5,191 nucleotides of DNA from Caldifarciminota bacterium (GTDB lineage Bacteria; Hydrothermota; Hydrothermia; LBFQ01; DSFT01). The stretch lies in the NCBI GenBank assembly GCA_015494735.1, contig WGAQ01000110.1, positions 1 to 5,191 of the forward strand. Reading direction: 5' to 3'. Below are positions 1 to 5,052 of the stretch, one piece after another. Position numbers and translations under genes: made by a program. How positions within the stretch are numbered: position 1 is the stretch's first letter; each line of letters opens with the position of its first letter. The notes below the pieces were generated by a model. The model did no database searches. It saw only the letters and a list, made by a program, of their open reading frames with translations, and had not been told where the DNA came from.

Positions 1-41
1 CCCCCGATATAAAATGCACCCAGTTTCTCGACGAACTGCAT
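1..41 (-). CDS. 5' end of a further minus-strand gene (partial, 13 codons, off the left edge)
   Basis: An ATG at 41-39 opens a frame that stays open to the window edge and reads MQFVEKLGAFYIG. The start is chosen because a strong AAAGGAG ribosome site lies 7 nt upstream. The gene begins 49 nt after the stop of small protein B on the same strand, so it may be the next member of the same operon or the first gene of a new unit. Thirteen residues are too few for identification. The early FYIG resembles the FYLG seen near the start of some archaeal HerA/DUF87-type ATPases, but that is a recollection and not evidence. Confidence 0.6.
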   Translation of the reverse strand, partial: MQFVEKLGAFYIG

Positions 42-48
42 ATTACCG

Positions 49-55
49 CTCCTTT
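49..55 (-). promoter_or_regulatory. Shine-Dalgarno site of the left-edge gene
   Basis: The minus strand reads AAAGGAG with 7 nt to the ATG at 41. This is a near-perfect match to the anti-SD at the 3' end of archaeal 16S rRNA. It decides the start of the partial gene and contrasts with the cassette genes to its right, which have no clear SD and probably depend on translational coupling. Confidence 0.7.
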
Positions 56-65
56 CAGAAATTCA

Positions 66-82
66 GGGAGCCAGAGGCTCCC
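66..82 (-). terminator. GC-rich hairpin after small protein B: possible terminator or leader structure
   Basis: A perfect 7-bp inverted repeat (GGGAGCC, 3-nt loop, GGCTCCC) starts 8 nt after the stop codon of small protein B. No U-tract follows it on the minus strand, and archaeal termination depends mainly on U-tracts, so an intrinsic terminator is doubtful. It ends about 10 nt before the ribosome site of the next gene, so it could instead stabilise the upstream mRNA 3' end or influence translation of the next gene. The structure is seen directly; its role is inferred. Confidence 0.4.
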
Positions 83-90
83 ACATTCAC

Positions 91-390
91 CTATCCCTTG
101 AGACGTTTCAGAAGTTCCATTGCGAGTTTCATCTTATCATCGCCGGGAAGCTTGTTCAGGAGATCGAGCCAGTCCGGAGAACCTGATGTGGATTTAAACA
201 GGGAAACCAGCTTCTCCCCTATATCTCCTGTTCCCTCTCCCACCAGATTCTCCAATTGCTGGACTATATCGGGAAGATTATCGGAGAAATTCTCCTTCAC
301 ATAATCCACAACCCTGGGAATCAGAGCATCAACTGCCAGATCCCCAATATCCTTTCCACCAGTCACCTTCTTGAAAATGTCATCCCACAT
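91..390 (-). CDS. Small helical protein B (99 aa), paralog of small protein A
   Basis: Not a family I recognise. The protein is acidic and predicted mostly helical, with no clear transmembrane segment. Residues 1-36 align without gaps to small protein A, sharing Met1, Ile5, Lys7, Leu23, Val28, Tyr30, Lys32, Phe35 and Ser36. After a linker about 18 residues longer than in A, residues 71-97 (starting SPDW) align to A residues 53-79 with 11 of 27 identities: Ser, Asp-Trp, Asp, Leu, Lys, Leu, Glu, Leu, Arg, Leu. The frame is open upstream to a GTG at 423, which would add 11 residues. ATG 390 is preferred because it puts the paralogs in register from residue 1. No SD is visible. It follows the hydrolase by 56 nt and is probably the last gene of the cassette. 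Function unknown; an adaptor or regulatory partner of the NTPase or hydrolase is my inference. Confidence 0.75.
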   Translation of the reverse strand: MWDDIFKKVTGGKDIGDLAVDALIPRVVDYVKENFSDNLPDIVQQLENLVGEGTGDIGEKLVSLFKSTSGSPDWLDLLNKLPGDDKMKLAMELLKRLKG

Positions 391-446
391 AGTTGAAAGT
401 ATAAACCCCACCCATCTACACACGCCAGATACACGATGGGAACACC

Positions 447-1163
447 TTACAATGCGCTGTTTTTCACGATGAACCTGTGAATCAAATCTCTGCTCTGGGG
501 AATTTTCTGTATCTCCGTATGAAAGACATTATAAAAGATGAAGTGCTCCACATTTTCAAGTTCCCTGAACCGACGGGGAACCTGAGATTCCAGTTCCACC
601 ACTCCATCTCCAGCCGGTGTAATCAGGGAGCCGATACCTGCCTTATCCGCACCAAGAAGGAGAAATCTGACCCCCTTCAAATGGAATGCTCTATTCAACT
701 CATCGATAATCGGTGAGCCGTAAGCAAATGTCCTCCCTATATAATGAAGCGAACTTTTAAGAAATCTGGCAAACTCATTCCCCTGCAATCCCTTAATCTC
801 CCTGTAGATGGAGGATATTATATTTTTGCTCCACATTACCCCCATATGGGGGGTTGCAAGAGTTATTACACCACGAACCGGCAAAACATTCCCATACCTG
901 AGCAAAAGGGCCTTTGATATCAATCCCCCAAAGGAATGGCCTATAAGGAATACATCCCCTTCGATGCGTTTAAAACTCAGGTATCTATAGATATAATCAG
1001 CAGATTCGTAAGGGTCAGGTCGAATGGATACAAGTTTGTAGGGAAGGCTGGGAGAATAAACCCTGAACCCCCTGAGCATCAGATATGGTTTCAATTTGGT
1101 CCATGTTCTCCATGTAGCCAGAAAACCATGTATCAAAATCAATGTTAAATTACGCTTCTTCAT
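447..1163 (-). CDS. PGAP1/DUF676-like alpha/beta hydrolase (putative lipase or esterase, 238 aa)
   Basis: A serine hydrolase of the alpha/beta fold, most like the lipase branch that includes PGAP1 and DUF676 proteins. All landmarks are present in order: strand and oxyanion-hole motif HGF at residues 12-14, nucleophile elbow GHSFGG at 75-80 (Ser77), the lipase-type TPHMG at 104-108, probable catalytic Asp186 in GDGVV, and probable catalytic His215 in FHTEI. The length is typical for a minimal family member. The N-terminus goes straight into the first core strand, so there is no signal peptide and the enzyme should be cytoplasmic, possibly working on lipids or acyl groups at the membrane. The start codon overlaps the NTPase stop (ATGA, 4 nt) without a good SD, implying translational coupling. 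The substrate cannot be read from the sequence; thioesterase or other ester hydrolysis is equally possible. Confidence 0.88.
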   Translation of the reverse strand: MKKRNLTLILIHGFLATWRTWTKLKPYLMLRGFRVYSPSLPYKLVSIRPDPYESADYIYRYLSFKRIEGDVFLIGHSFGGLISKALLLRYGNVLPVRGVITLATPHMGVMWSKNIISSIYREIKGLQGNEFARFLKSSLHYIGRTFAYGSPIIDELNRAFHLKGVRFLLLGADKAGIGSLITPAGDGVVELESQVPRRFRELENVEHFIFYNVFHTEIQKIPQSRDLIHRFIVKNSAL

Positions 1164-3052
1164 AGGATGCTGGACAGCATATCTATGGCATCGTCCATCT
1201 CCATTCTGGCCTTGGCAAGAGCTTCCTGAAGAAGAACGGGATTGATGAGATAATGTCTGAAGCCAACCACTCTACTATATCTGGCCATGTATTTTTTCTT
1301 CAGTCTTTCGAGTTCCATTTTAATGTGAGTATCAACTTTATCCTTGAAACTTTCCACAGCCTCGAAAACGTAGTTGTATAATCTTTCACGGGCAATTACA
1401 AAGTTAATTTCTTCGAAAACAAACATATTAACTATGTCATTTATTTCAGCCTGTATCCCATCGATGAGCATGGATTTGAACTCCTCACCGATGTCGAACC
1501 CTTCCCAGAATATGGACCTGGAAGTAGAATAACCGATGTAGGAAGCCAATTCTGTGTCATCTTCTATAATCTCCCTGACCTTTGGGTGCAATGTTTTATC
1601 TATGAAATCCCCGGGGTTCCTGACAAGATGACTGTATAGAACTATAGCCGGCCACTCCAGGCGAATAAAATCTTTGTCCACATCCTCCGTGAAAATTGCT
1701 CTTATGCTATCCTCAGTATACTTTTCTATATCCTTTAAGAAATCCTCCTTCAACTCCGAAAGCATATTCTTCAGCTCTCTATCGAAATCAGATAAAAAGG
1801 TGGATTCCAGGGAACTATCGAGCGCAAGATACTTTTCCTTTTCCCGATTAAGAAATAACCATACGGAAATCACGACCAAAATCACTATAAGTGATATCGC
1901 AAAAAGTGGATCATTGCCAAAATACTTGAAAATAATCATACTAATGGAAAAAATCAACAGTACTCCCAAGTAAAGTTTCATATTCCCGGAAATCTTCACA
2001 TAATTTTTAAGCACCTTTCCCAGAGCGCTCTGGATTTTTAACTTCAAATTCTTTTTAGCAATAAATCTATCCATCAGATTTTCCAGGTCCATCACAATCA
2101 TATTTATGTAATAATCGAACCTTTCATCTATAGGTCCTGTTGCAATGCGATCCACATCCTCCCGCGTGAGTATATCGGATAAAATGGATTCGATTTCCCC
2201 CCTCAACTTCTGGGACTCCCTAAGTATTTTGTCTATGTTCTCTATGTTTCTGTTTCTTTCCTCTATCGAATATTCCCCTTCGATGATTTTCCCGAAATTG
2301 GAATAAATTTCGTCCATGGAGATGAATTCATATTCCTGCGAAGATGTACTCTTTCTATCCCCCACCACATATGATTTACCGGATTCATTCCCCGATAGCC
2401 CGGAAAACCGGTCAATATACTTATCGTCGAAGAGGATTTTGATGTCTGCATAACTTACTATCTGTTCTATTACTGCATTGAGCCAGAATCTGACGCTCTG
2501 AATGGCAGGGGGAAGGACTATATTGGCGTTTTTTATCAGTTCGCTATCCACGAACCAGATTAACCATCCGGCATTCTCCTGTTCGGAAATCGCCCTATTT
2601 CTGGCCTCTTCATAATTGAGACAGTCCCTGCTTTCCTCTTCATCACTGCGCTTATCCAGATTCAGGTACAAAACATTGCAATCATCCCTCAAAAAATCAA
2701 AATATTCCTTCTTGGTGGAATGGATGACCAATATGGGCAATCTCTCTCCCCTTTCAGGATGAGAGGGCAACTTTTCTTTATCCAGTTCCAGCACTCTGTT
2801 TACCAGTTCACTCCTTCCCGAGCCCGCAGGTCCAATAAGGACCACTGTTTTACCCGGTATTACATTTATTCCCCTTGCGAACAATTCACCCGAATACTTA
2901 CCGAGTTCCTCGCTCCACTTATCTATGGTCTCCTCATCTATTCCCTTCTGCACGAATATGGGCACATTTATTAATAACCTCCTTCTTACATTCCAGAGCC
3001 TTCTGGAAACCCGGGAGAGGATTTCGAATAAATTTCCCGGTTTGACCGTCAT
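1160..3052 (-). CDS. Membrane-anchored P-loop NTPase with central transmembrane hairpin (630 aa)
   Basis: An unusual P-loop protein whose exact family I cannot assign. Residues 60-73 lead through a hydrophobic strand into a Walker A-like GPAGSGRS at 74-81, in which Arg80 replaces the usual lysine. Predicted strands follow at about 107-111 and 126-131, and a Walker B-like stretch at 163-171 ends in FVDSE (Asp169, Glu171). No GTPase NKxD motif is evident. A serine-rich loop lies around 216-240 and a probable coiled coil around 265-300. Two transmembrane helices (about 360-377 and 383-401) are joined by a very short loop. Basic residues on the outer ends of both helices suggest that the N- and C-terminal parts face the cytoplasm. 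The remaining 230 residues are acidic and helical, with a likely coiled coil near 563-592. The layout recalls dynamin-like or KAP-type membrane NTPases, but neither is proven. It starts 2 nt after small protein A and overlaps the hydrolase gene. Confidence 0.8.
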   Translation of the reverse strand: MTVKPGNLFEILSRVSRRLWNVRRRLLINVPIFVQKGIDEETIDKWSEELGKYSGELFARGINVIPGKTVVLIGPAGSGRSELVNRVLELDKEKLPSHPERGERLPILVIHSTKKEYFDFLRDDCNVLYLNLDKRSDEEESRDCLNYEEARNRAISEQENAGWLIWFVDSELIKNANIVLPPAIQSVRFWLNAVIEQIVSYADIKILFDDKYIDRFSGLSGNESGKSYVVGDRKSTSSQEYEFISMDEIYSNFGKIIEGEYSIEERNRNIENIDKILRESQKLRGEIESILSDILTREDVDRIATGPIDERFDYYINMIVMDLENLMDRFIAKKNLKLKIQSALGKVLKNYVKISGNMKLYLGVLLIFSISMIIFKYFGNDPLFAISLIVILVVISVWLFLNREKEKYLALDSSLESTFLSDFDRELKNMLSELKEDFLKDIEKYTEDSIRAIFTEDVDKDFIRLEWPAIVLYSHLVRNPGDFIDKTLHPKVREIIEDDTELASYIGYSTSRSIFWEGFDIGEEFKSMLIDGIQAEINDIVNMFVFEEINFVIARERLYNYVFEAVESFKDKVDTHIKMELERLKKKYMARYSRVVGFRHYLINPVLLQEALAKARMEMDDAIDMLSSIL

Positions 3053-3054
3053 TA

Positions 3055-3294
3055 TTATAGTCGTCTCAGGATTTCGTTGAGGAGCGCGTTCTTCTCGCTG
3101 GAATCCAGATTATCGAAAATATCCCTCCAGTCGCTGGAATAATTGCATAACTTATCCTGAAGAGTTTCAGGGTCAAGGGAAGTCCCCGAGAACTTCTTCT
3201 TTATGTATCCCACCGCCAGCGAAACCAGTACACTCAGTATTATCCCTTTTAATCCACCTCTTTTTACCAATTGCTTCAATATTTTCAGTGTCAT
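3055..3294 (-). CDS. Small protein A (79 aa) with hydrophobic N-terminal helix, paralog of small protein B
   Basis: Not a recognised family. Residues 1-16 are basic, 17-31 form a hydrophobic helix (GIILSVLVSLAVGYI) that could insert in or lie on the membrane, 32-34 are three lysines, and 53-79 form a helical module starting SSDW and ending EILRRL. Both ends match small protein B (see that entry), but the linker is shorter and the N-terminal helix more hydrophobic, so A may be the membrane-associated version and B the soluble one. The stop codon is 2 nt before the NTPase start, so A is very likely made together with the NTPase. It begins 19 nt after the permease stop; no SD is seen, and a TTTAAAAT word just upstream lies too close to the ATG to be its promoter. 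Confidence 0.75.
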   Translation of the reverse strand: MTLKILKQLVKRGGLKGIILSVLVSLAVGYIKKKFSGTSLDPETLQDKLCNYSSDWRDIFDNLDSSEKNALLNEILRRL

Positions 3295-3313
3295 GTTATT
3301 AATTTTAAAGGCC

Positions 3314-4552
3314 TTATTCAGCCAGTTCCCTGCCCGGAAGTATTAGATTCAACAGAACTCCCACTATTCCAGCAAGTCCTATGCTTGCAATGGAAAATCT
3401 GCCCCACGAAAAGACCGCACCACCAACCCCTATGCTCAGGATAACCGAAATGATTATGAGATTTCTGGTCTTATTCAGGTCCGGTTTTGCGTTTATCAGG
3501 GTCCTTATTCCAACGGCAGCAATCATTCCGAACAGCAAAATAAGAACACCGCCTATTACAGAAGGGGGAATGCTCTCGAGGAATCCATTCAGTTTTCCGG
3601 AAAATGCCAGCAGGATTGCGGTAATGGCCGCTATTCGCAGGATAACAGGCTCATAAACCCTTATGAGGGCAAGGGCACCGGTAACTTCCGAATAGGTGGT
3701 ATTGGGAGGACCACCAAAGAGTGCTGCCACAGATGAAGCGATTCCATCTCCGAGCAGGGTTCTATGCAGTCCGGGGTCTTCCACATAGTTCTTACCCGCC
3801 ACCTGCGAAATGGTGTAAATATCGCCAACGTGCTCTATCATGGGAGCAATAGCAACGGGAAGCATGAATACAATGGCCTCCCATCTGAATTGAGGAAGAA
3901 CGAAGTCAGGGATGCTGAACCACGAAGCAGAAGCCACGATGCTCAAATCCACGAGGGGTTTGTAGTTCTGATGATGCAAAAATGCGATGTGATAATAATC
4001 GTATGCGAGGGCAAATACATAACCCACCACAACTGCCGTTATTATGGGCAGAAGTCTGAACAATCCCCTTCCATAGACCACCACAGCGATGGCAGTTCCA
4101 AGGGATACGAGGGCAACCGGCCAGTTGGTTTTTGCCATATCTATACCGGCAGGGGCGAGACTCAAACCGATGGTCATTATAACCGGACCTATCACAACAG
4201 CAGGGAGGTATTTCTCTATAATCCTGACCCCTTTCCACTTTATCAGAAGGGAACTCAGCACATACACCAGCCCCACTGAAACAAGTCCTCCCATCGTGGC
4301 GGGAATGCCAAAGTGCTGAACGCTGGCAGTAATAGGAGCAATGAATGCGAAACTGCTTCCGAGGAATATGGGCACTTTTCCACCGGTTATGAGATGAAAG
4401 ACGAGGGTTCCGACACCGGCGGTGAATAGAGCAACTCCAGTATCGAGACCGGTGAGCAGGGGGACCAGCACCGTCGCCCCGAAGGCGACGAATAACATCT
4501 GAACTCCAAGGATGAGTTTCTGGGTAAATGTGAGATTACTCGAAGAACTCAT
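3314..4552 (-). CDS. uraA: Uracil permease, NCS2 family (UraA/PyrP-like, 412 aa)
   Basis: A nucleobase:cation symporter-2 transporter expected to import uracil with protons across the cytoplasmic membrane for pyrimidine salvage. The sequence is hydrophobic throughout, consistent with the 14-helix NCS2 fold. Diagnostic stretches include FVAFGATVLVPLL near the start, ITGGKVP followed by GSSFAF (residues 65-70), IEHVGD with Glu240, DPGLHRTLLGDG, and PNTTYSEVTG with Glu289. The two glutamates fall within one position of the substrate-binding Glu241 and Glu290 of E. coli UraA. His245 of UraA is replaced here by Asp244. The frame is open upstream to a GTG at 4603; ATG 4552 is chosen because it gives the usual short N-terminus and the extra 17 codons overlap the end of a small upstream ORF. 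No SD is present. It may share a transcript with the cassette downstream (19-nt gap), though no functional tie is evident. Confidence 0.93.
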   Translation of the reverse strand: MSSSSNLTFTQKLILGVQMLFVAFGATVLVPLLTGLDTGVALFTAGVGTLVFHLITGGKVPIFLGSSFAFIAPITASVQHFGIPATMGGLVSVGLVYVLSSLLIKWKGVRIIEKYLPAVVIGPVIMTIGLSLAPAGIDMAKTNWPVALVSLGTAIAVVVYGRGLFRLLPIITAVVVGYVFALAYDYYHIAFLHHQNYKPLVDLSIVASASWFSIPDFVLPQFRWEAIVFMLPVAIAPMIEHVGDIYTISQVAGKNYVEDPGLHRTLLGDGIASSVAALFGGPPNTTYSEVTGALALIRVYEPVILRIAAITAILLAFSGKLNGFLESIPPSVIGGVLILLFGMIAAVGIRTLINAKPDLNKTRNLIIISVILSIGVGGAVFSWGRFSIASIGLAGIVGVLLNLILPGRELAE

Positions 4553-4568
4553 GATTCTAAAATCAAAG

Positions 4569-4574
4569 TTTAAA
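4569..4574 (-). promoter_or_regulatory. TATA-like box ahead of the permease
   Basis: TTTAAA on the minus strand is centred about 20 nt before the preferred permease ATG. Archaeal TATA boxes usually sit about 26 nt before the transcript start, so a leaderless start at this ATG would be slightly too close. No SD is present, which makes a leaderless or near-leaderless transcript the main alternative to read-through from the small ORF upstream. The spacing is imperfect, so confidence is low. Confidence 0.3.
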
Positions 4575-4589
4575 GGCCCACTTCCGGTA

Positions 4590-4706
4590 TCAATCCTCTC
4601 CACCCCTGGTCATCTGCTCCATCAATCCCACGATTATGCAGACCATCCCGGCAATCCACCACCCGAAGTAAAATATGACCACCATTCCTATAAAGATGCA
4701 AAACAT
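4590..4706 (-). CDS. Putative 38-aa single-span membrane mini-protein
   Basis: A short frame starting at ATG 4706 and ending with TGA at 4592-4590. Residues 2-29 are almost wholly hydrophobic (rich in Ile, Val, Phe, Met and Gly, with a Trp-Trp pair at 16-17), long enough for one membrane span. The tail from residue 30 is polar (EQMTRGGED). An in-frame stop lies four codons before the ATG, so the start is either this ATG or the ATG at codon 8. GGAG lies directly before the ATG but is too close to be a normal SD. It ends 37 nt before the permease start on the same strand. ATA, AGG and GGA codons fit the local style. It resembles no family I know; a small permease-associated membrane protein is possible, and a chance hydrophobic ORF is not excluded. 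Confidence 0.4.
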   Translation of the reverse strand: MFCIFIGMVVIFYFGWWIAGMVCIIVGLMEQMTRGGED

Positions 4707-4919
4707 ACTCCGAAATCATAATACGAAAAATGGTCCAGATTCAAGAAAAACCTGGAAATCTAAGATACAACACCAAATCCATTGCGCCCCATACAATAAG
4801 ACATTTTAAACAGCAAATCTGAATCAGCACTATATAGACAGATTAAAACATTTAGAGCATGTAAACCTGTTCAGGGATGAAAAACACCGCTTTATATCTA
4901 CCTGTCTCTAAAAACCGAG
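4707..4919. other. AT-rich intergenic region between the array and the mini-protein gene
   Basis: No convincing gene is present. It holds several TATA-like words: TTTAAAAT read on the minus strand (4810-4803), a symmetric CTATATAG (4830-4837) and CTTTATAT on the plus strand (4890-4897). A promoter for the mini-protein and permease unit probably lies here. It could also be the leader or the trailer flank of the CRISPR array. Two short overlapping plus-strand frames (4696-4809 and 4730-4822) lack ribosome sites. Confidence 0.5.
4890..4897 (+). promoter_or_regulatory. Plus-strand TATA box facing the CRISPR array
   Basis: CTTTATAT closely matches the archaeal TATA consensus. Adding the usual 25-27 nt places a transcript start at about 4918-4921, right where the first (degenerate) repeat begins, and about 55 nt before a plus-strand ATG with a strong SD. 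The adjacent upstream bases are not a good BRE. It may drive array or mini-ORF transcription, or be coincidental in AT-rich DNA. Confidence 0.3.
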
Positions 4920-4949
4920 AAGCCCACTTCCCATTGGGTATTTTCCGAT
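4920..4949. repeat. Degenerate terminal CRISPR repeat
   Basis: It matches the consensus unit at 25 of 30 positions. The core from CCACTTCCC through GGGTATT is intact; the left end (positions 2-4), position 24 and the last base have drifted. Decay of the outermost repeat is usual at the trailer end of arrays. The interval to the next repeat is 61 nt, well above the 41-43 nt of the others, so this interval may be an altered spacer or not a normally acquired one. Confidence 0.75.
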
Positions 4950-4974
4950 ATGAAAGTTTAAAGGAGGTGGAGCC

Positions 4975-5052
4975 ATGAGAGCACTGAGCAAGCTGGTAGT
5001 TGTGCAGGAAGTCGCCACTTTCCATTGGGTATTGTCCGACTCACAAAAATAG
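4975..5052 (+). other. 25-codon plus-strand mini-ORF inside the array with a perfect ribosome site
   Basis: GGAGGTG at 4963-4969 sits 5 nt before ATG 4975. The frame reads MRALSKLVVVQE within the first interval, then runs through the whole second repeat (VATFHWVLSD) and stops at TAG 5050-5052 in the next spacer. The SD and start look like a genuine gene beginning. Two readings compete: the interval was copied from the 5' end of a gene on a mobile element or elsewhere, or a small plus-strand leader-type peptide is really expressed here from the TATA box at 4890. A conserved protein is unlikely because half of it is encoded by repeat and spacer DNA. Confidence 0.25.

Noticed and set aside
7..14. 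TTTTATAT on the minus strand as a promoter for a gene to the left
   Set aside because: It lies inside the coding start of the left-edge gene (codons for Phe-Tyr-Ile), whose ATG at 41 has a strong SD.
391..423. GTG 423 as the start of small protein B
   Set aside because: It adds 11 residues with no SD and breaks the residue-1 register with small protein A, which ATG 390 preserves exactly.
2372..2395. Second P-loop-like motif (SGNESGKS) in the NTPase, residues 220-227
   Set aside because: The first glycine of the motif is missing, no hydrophobic strand precedes it, and it lies in a serine-rich loop.
3302..3309. TTTAAAAT on the minus strand as the promoter of small protein A
   Set aside because: Its centre is only about 11 nt before the ATG, so a start 25 nt downstream would fall inside the gene.
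3764..4279. 171-codon plus-strand frame antisense to the permease
   Set aside because: The permease on the other strand has unmistakable family motifs throughout; this frame is rich in His, Ser and Asn with no domain and is a shadow.
4553..4603. GTG 4603 as the permease start
   Set aside because: The extra 17 residues do not look like a transporter N-terminus, overlap the mini-protein ORF, and shift the key glutamates away from UraA numbering.
4816..4844. Inverted repeat AATCTG / CAGATT flanking TATATA as an operator
   Set aside because: Six-base arms with a 17-nt gap are expected by chance in a stretch this long and AT-rich, and nothing else supports it.
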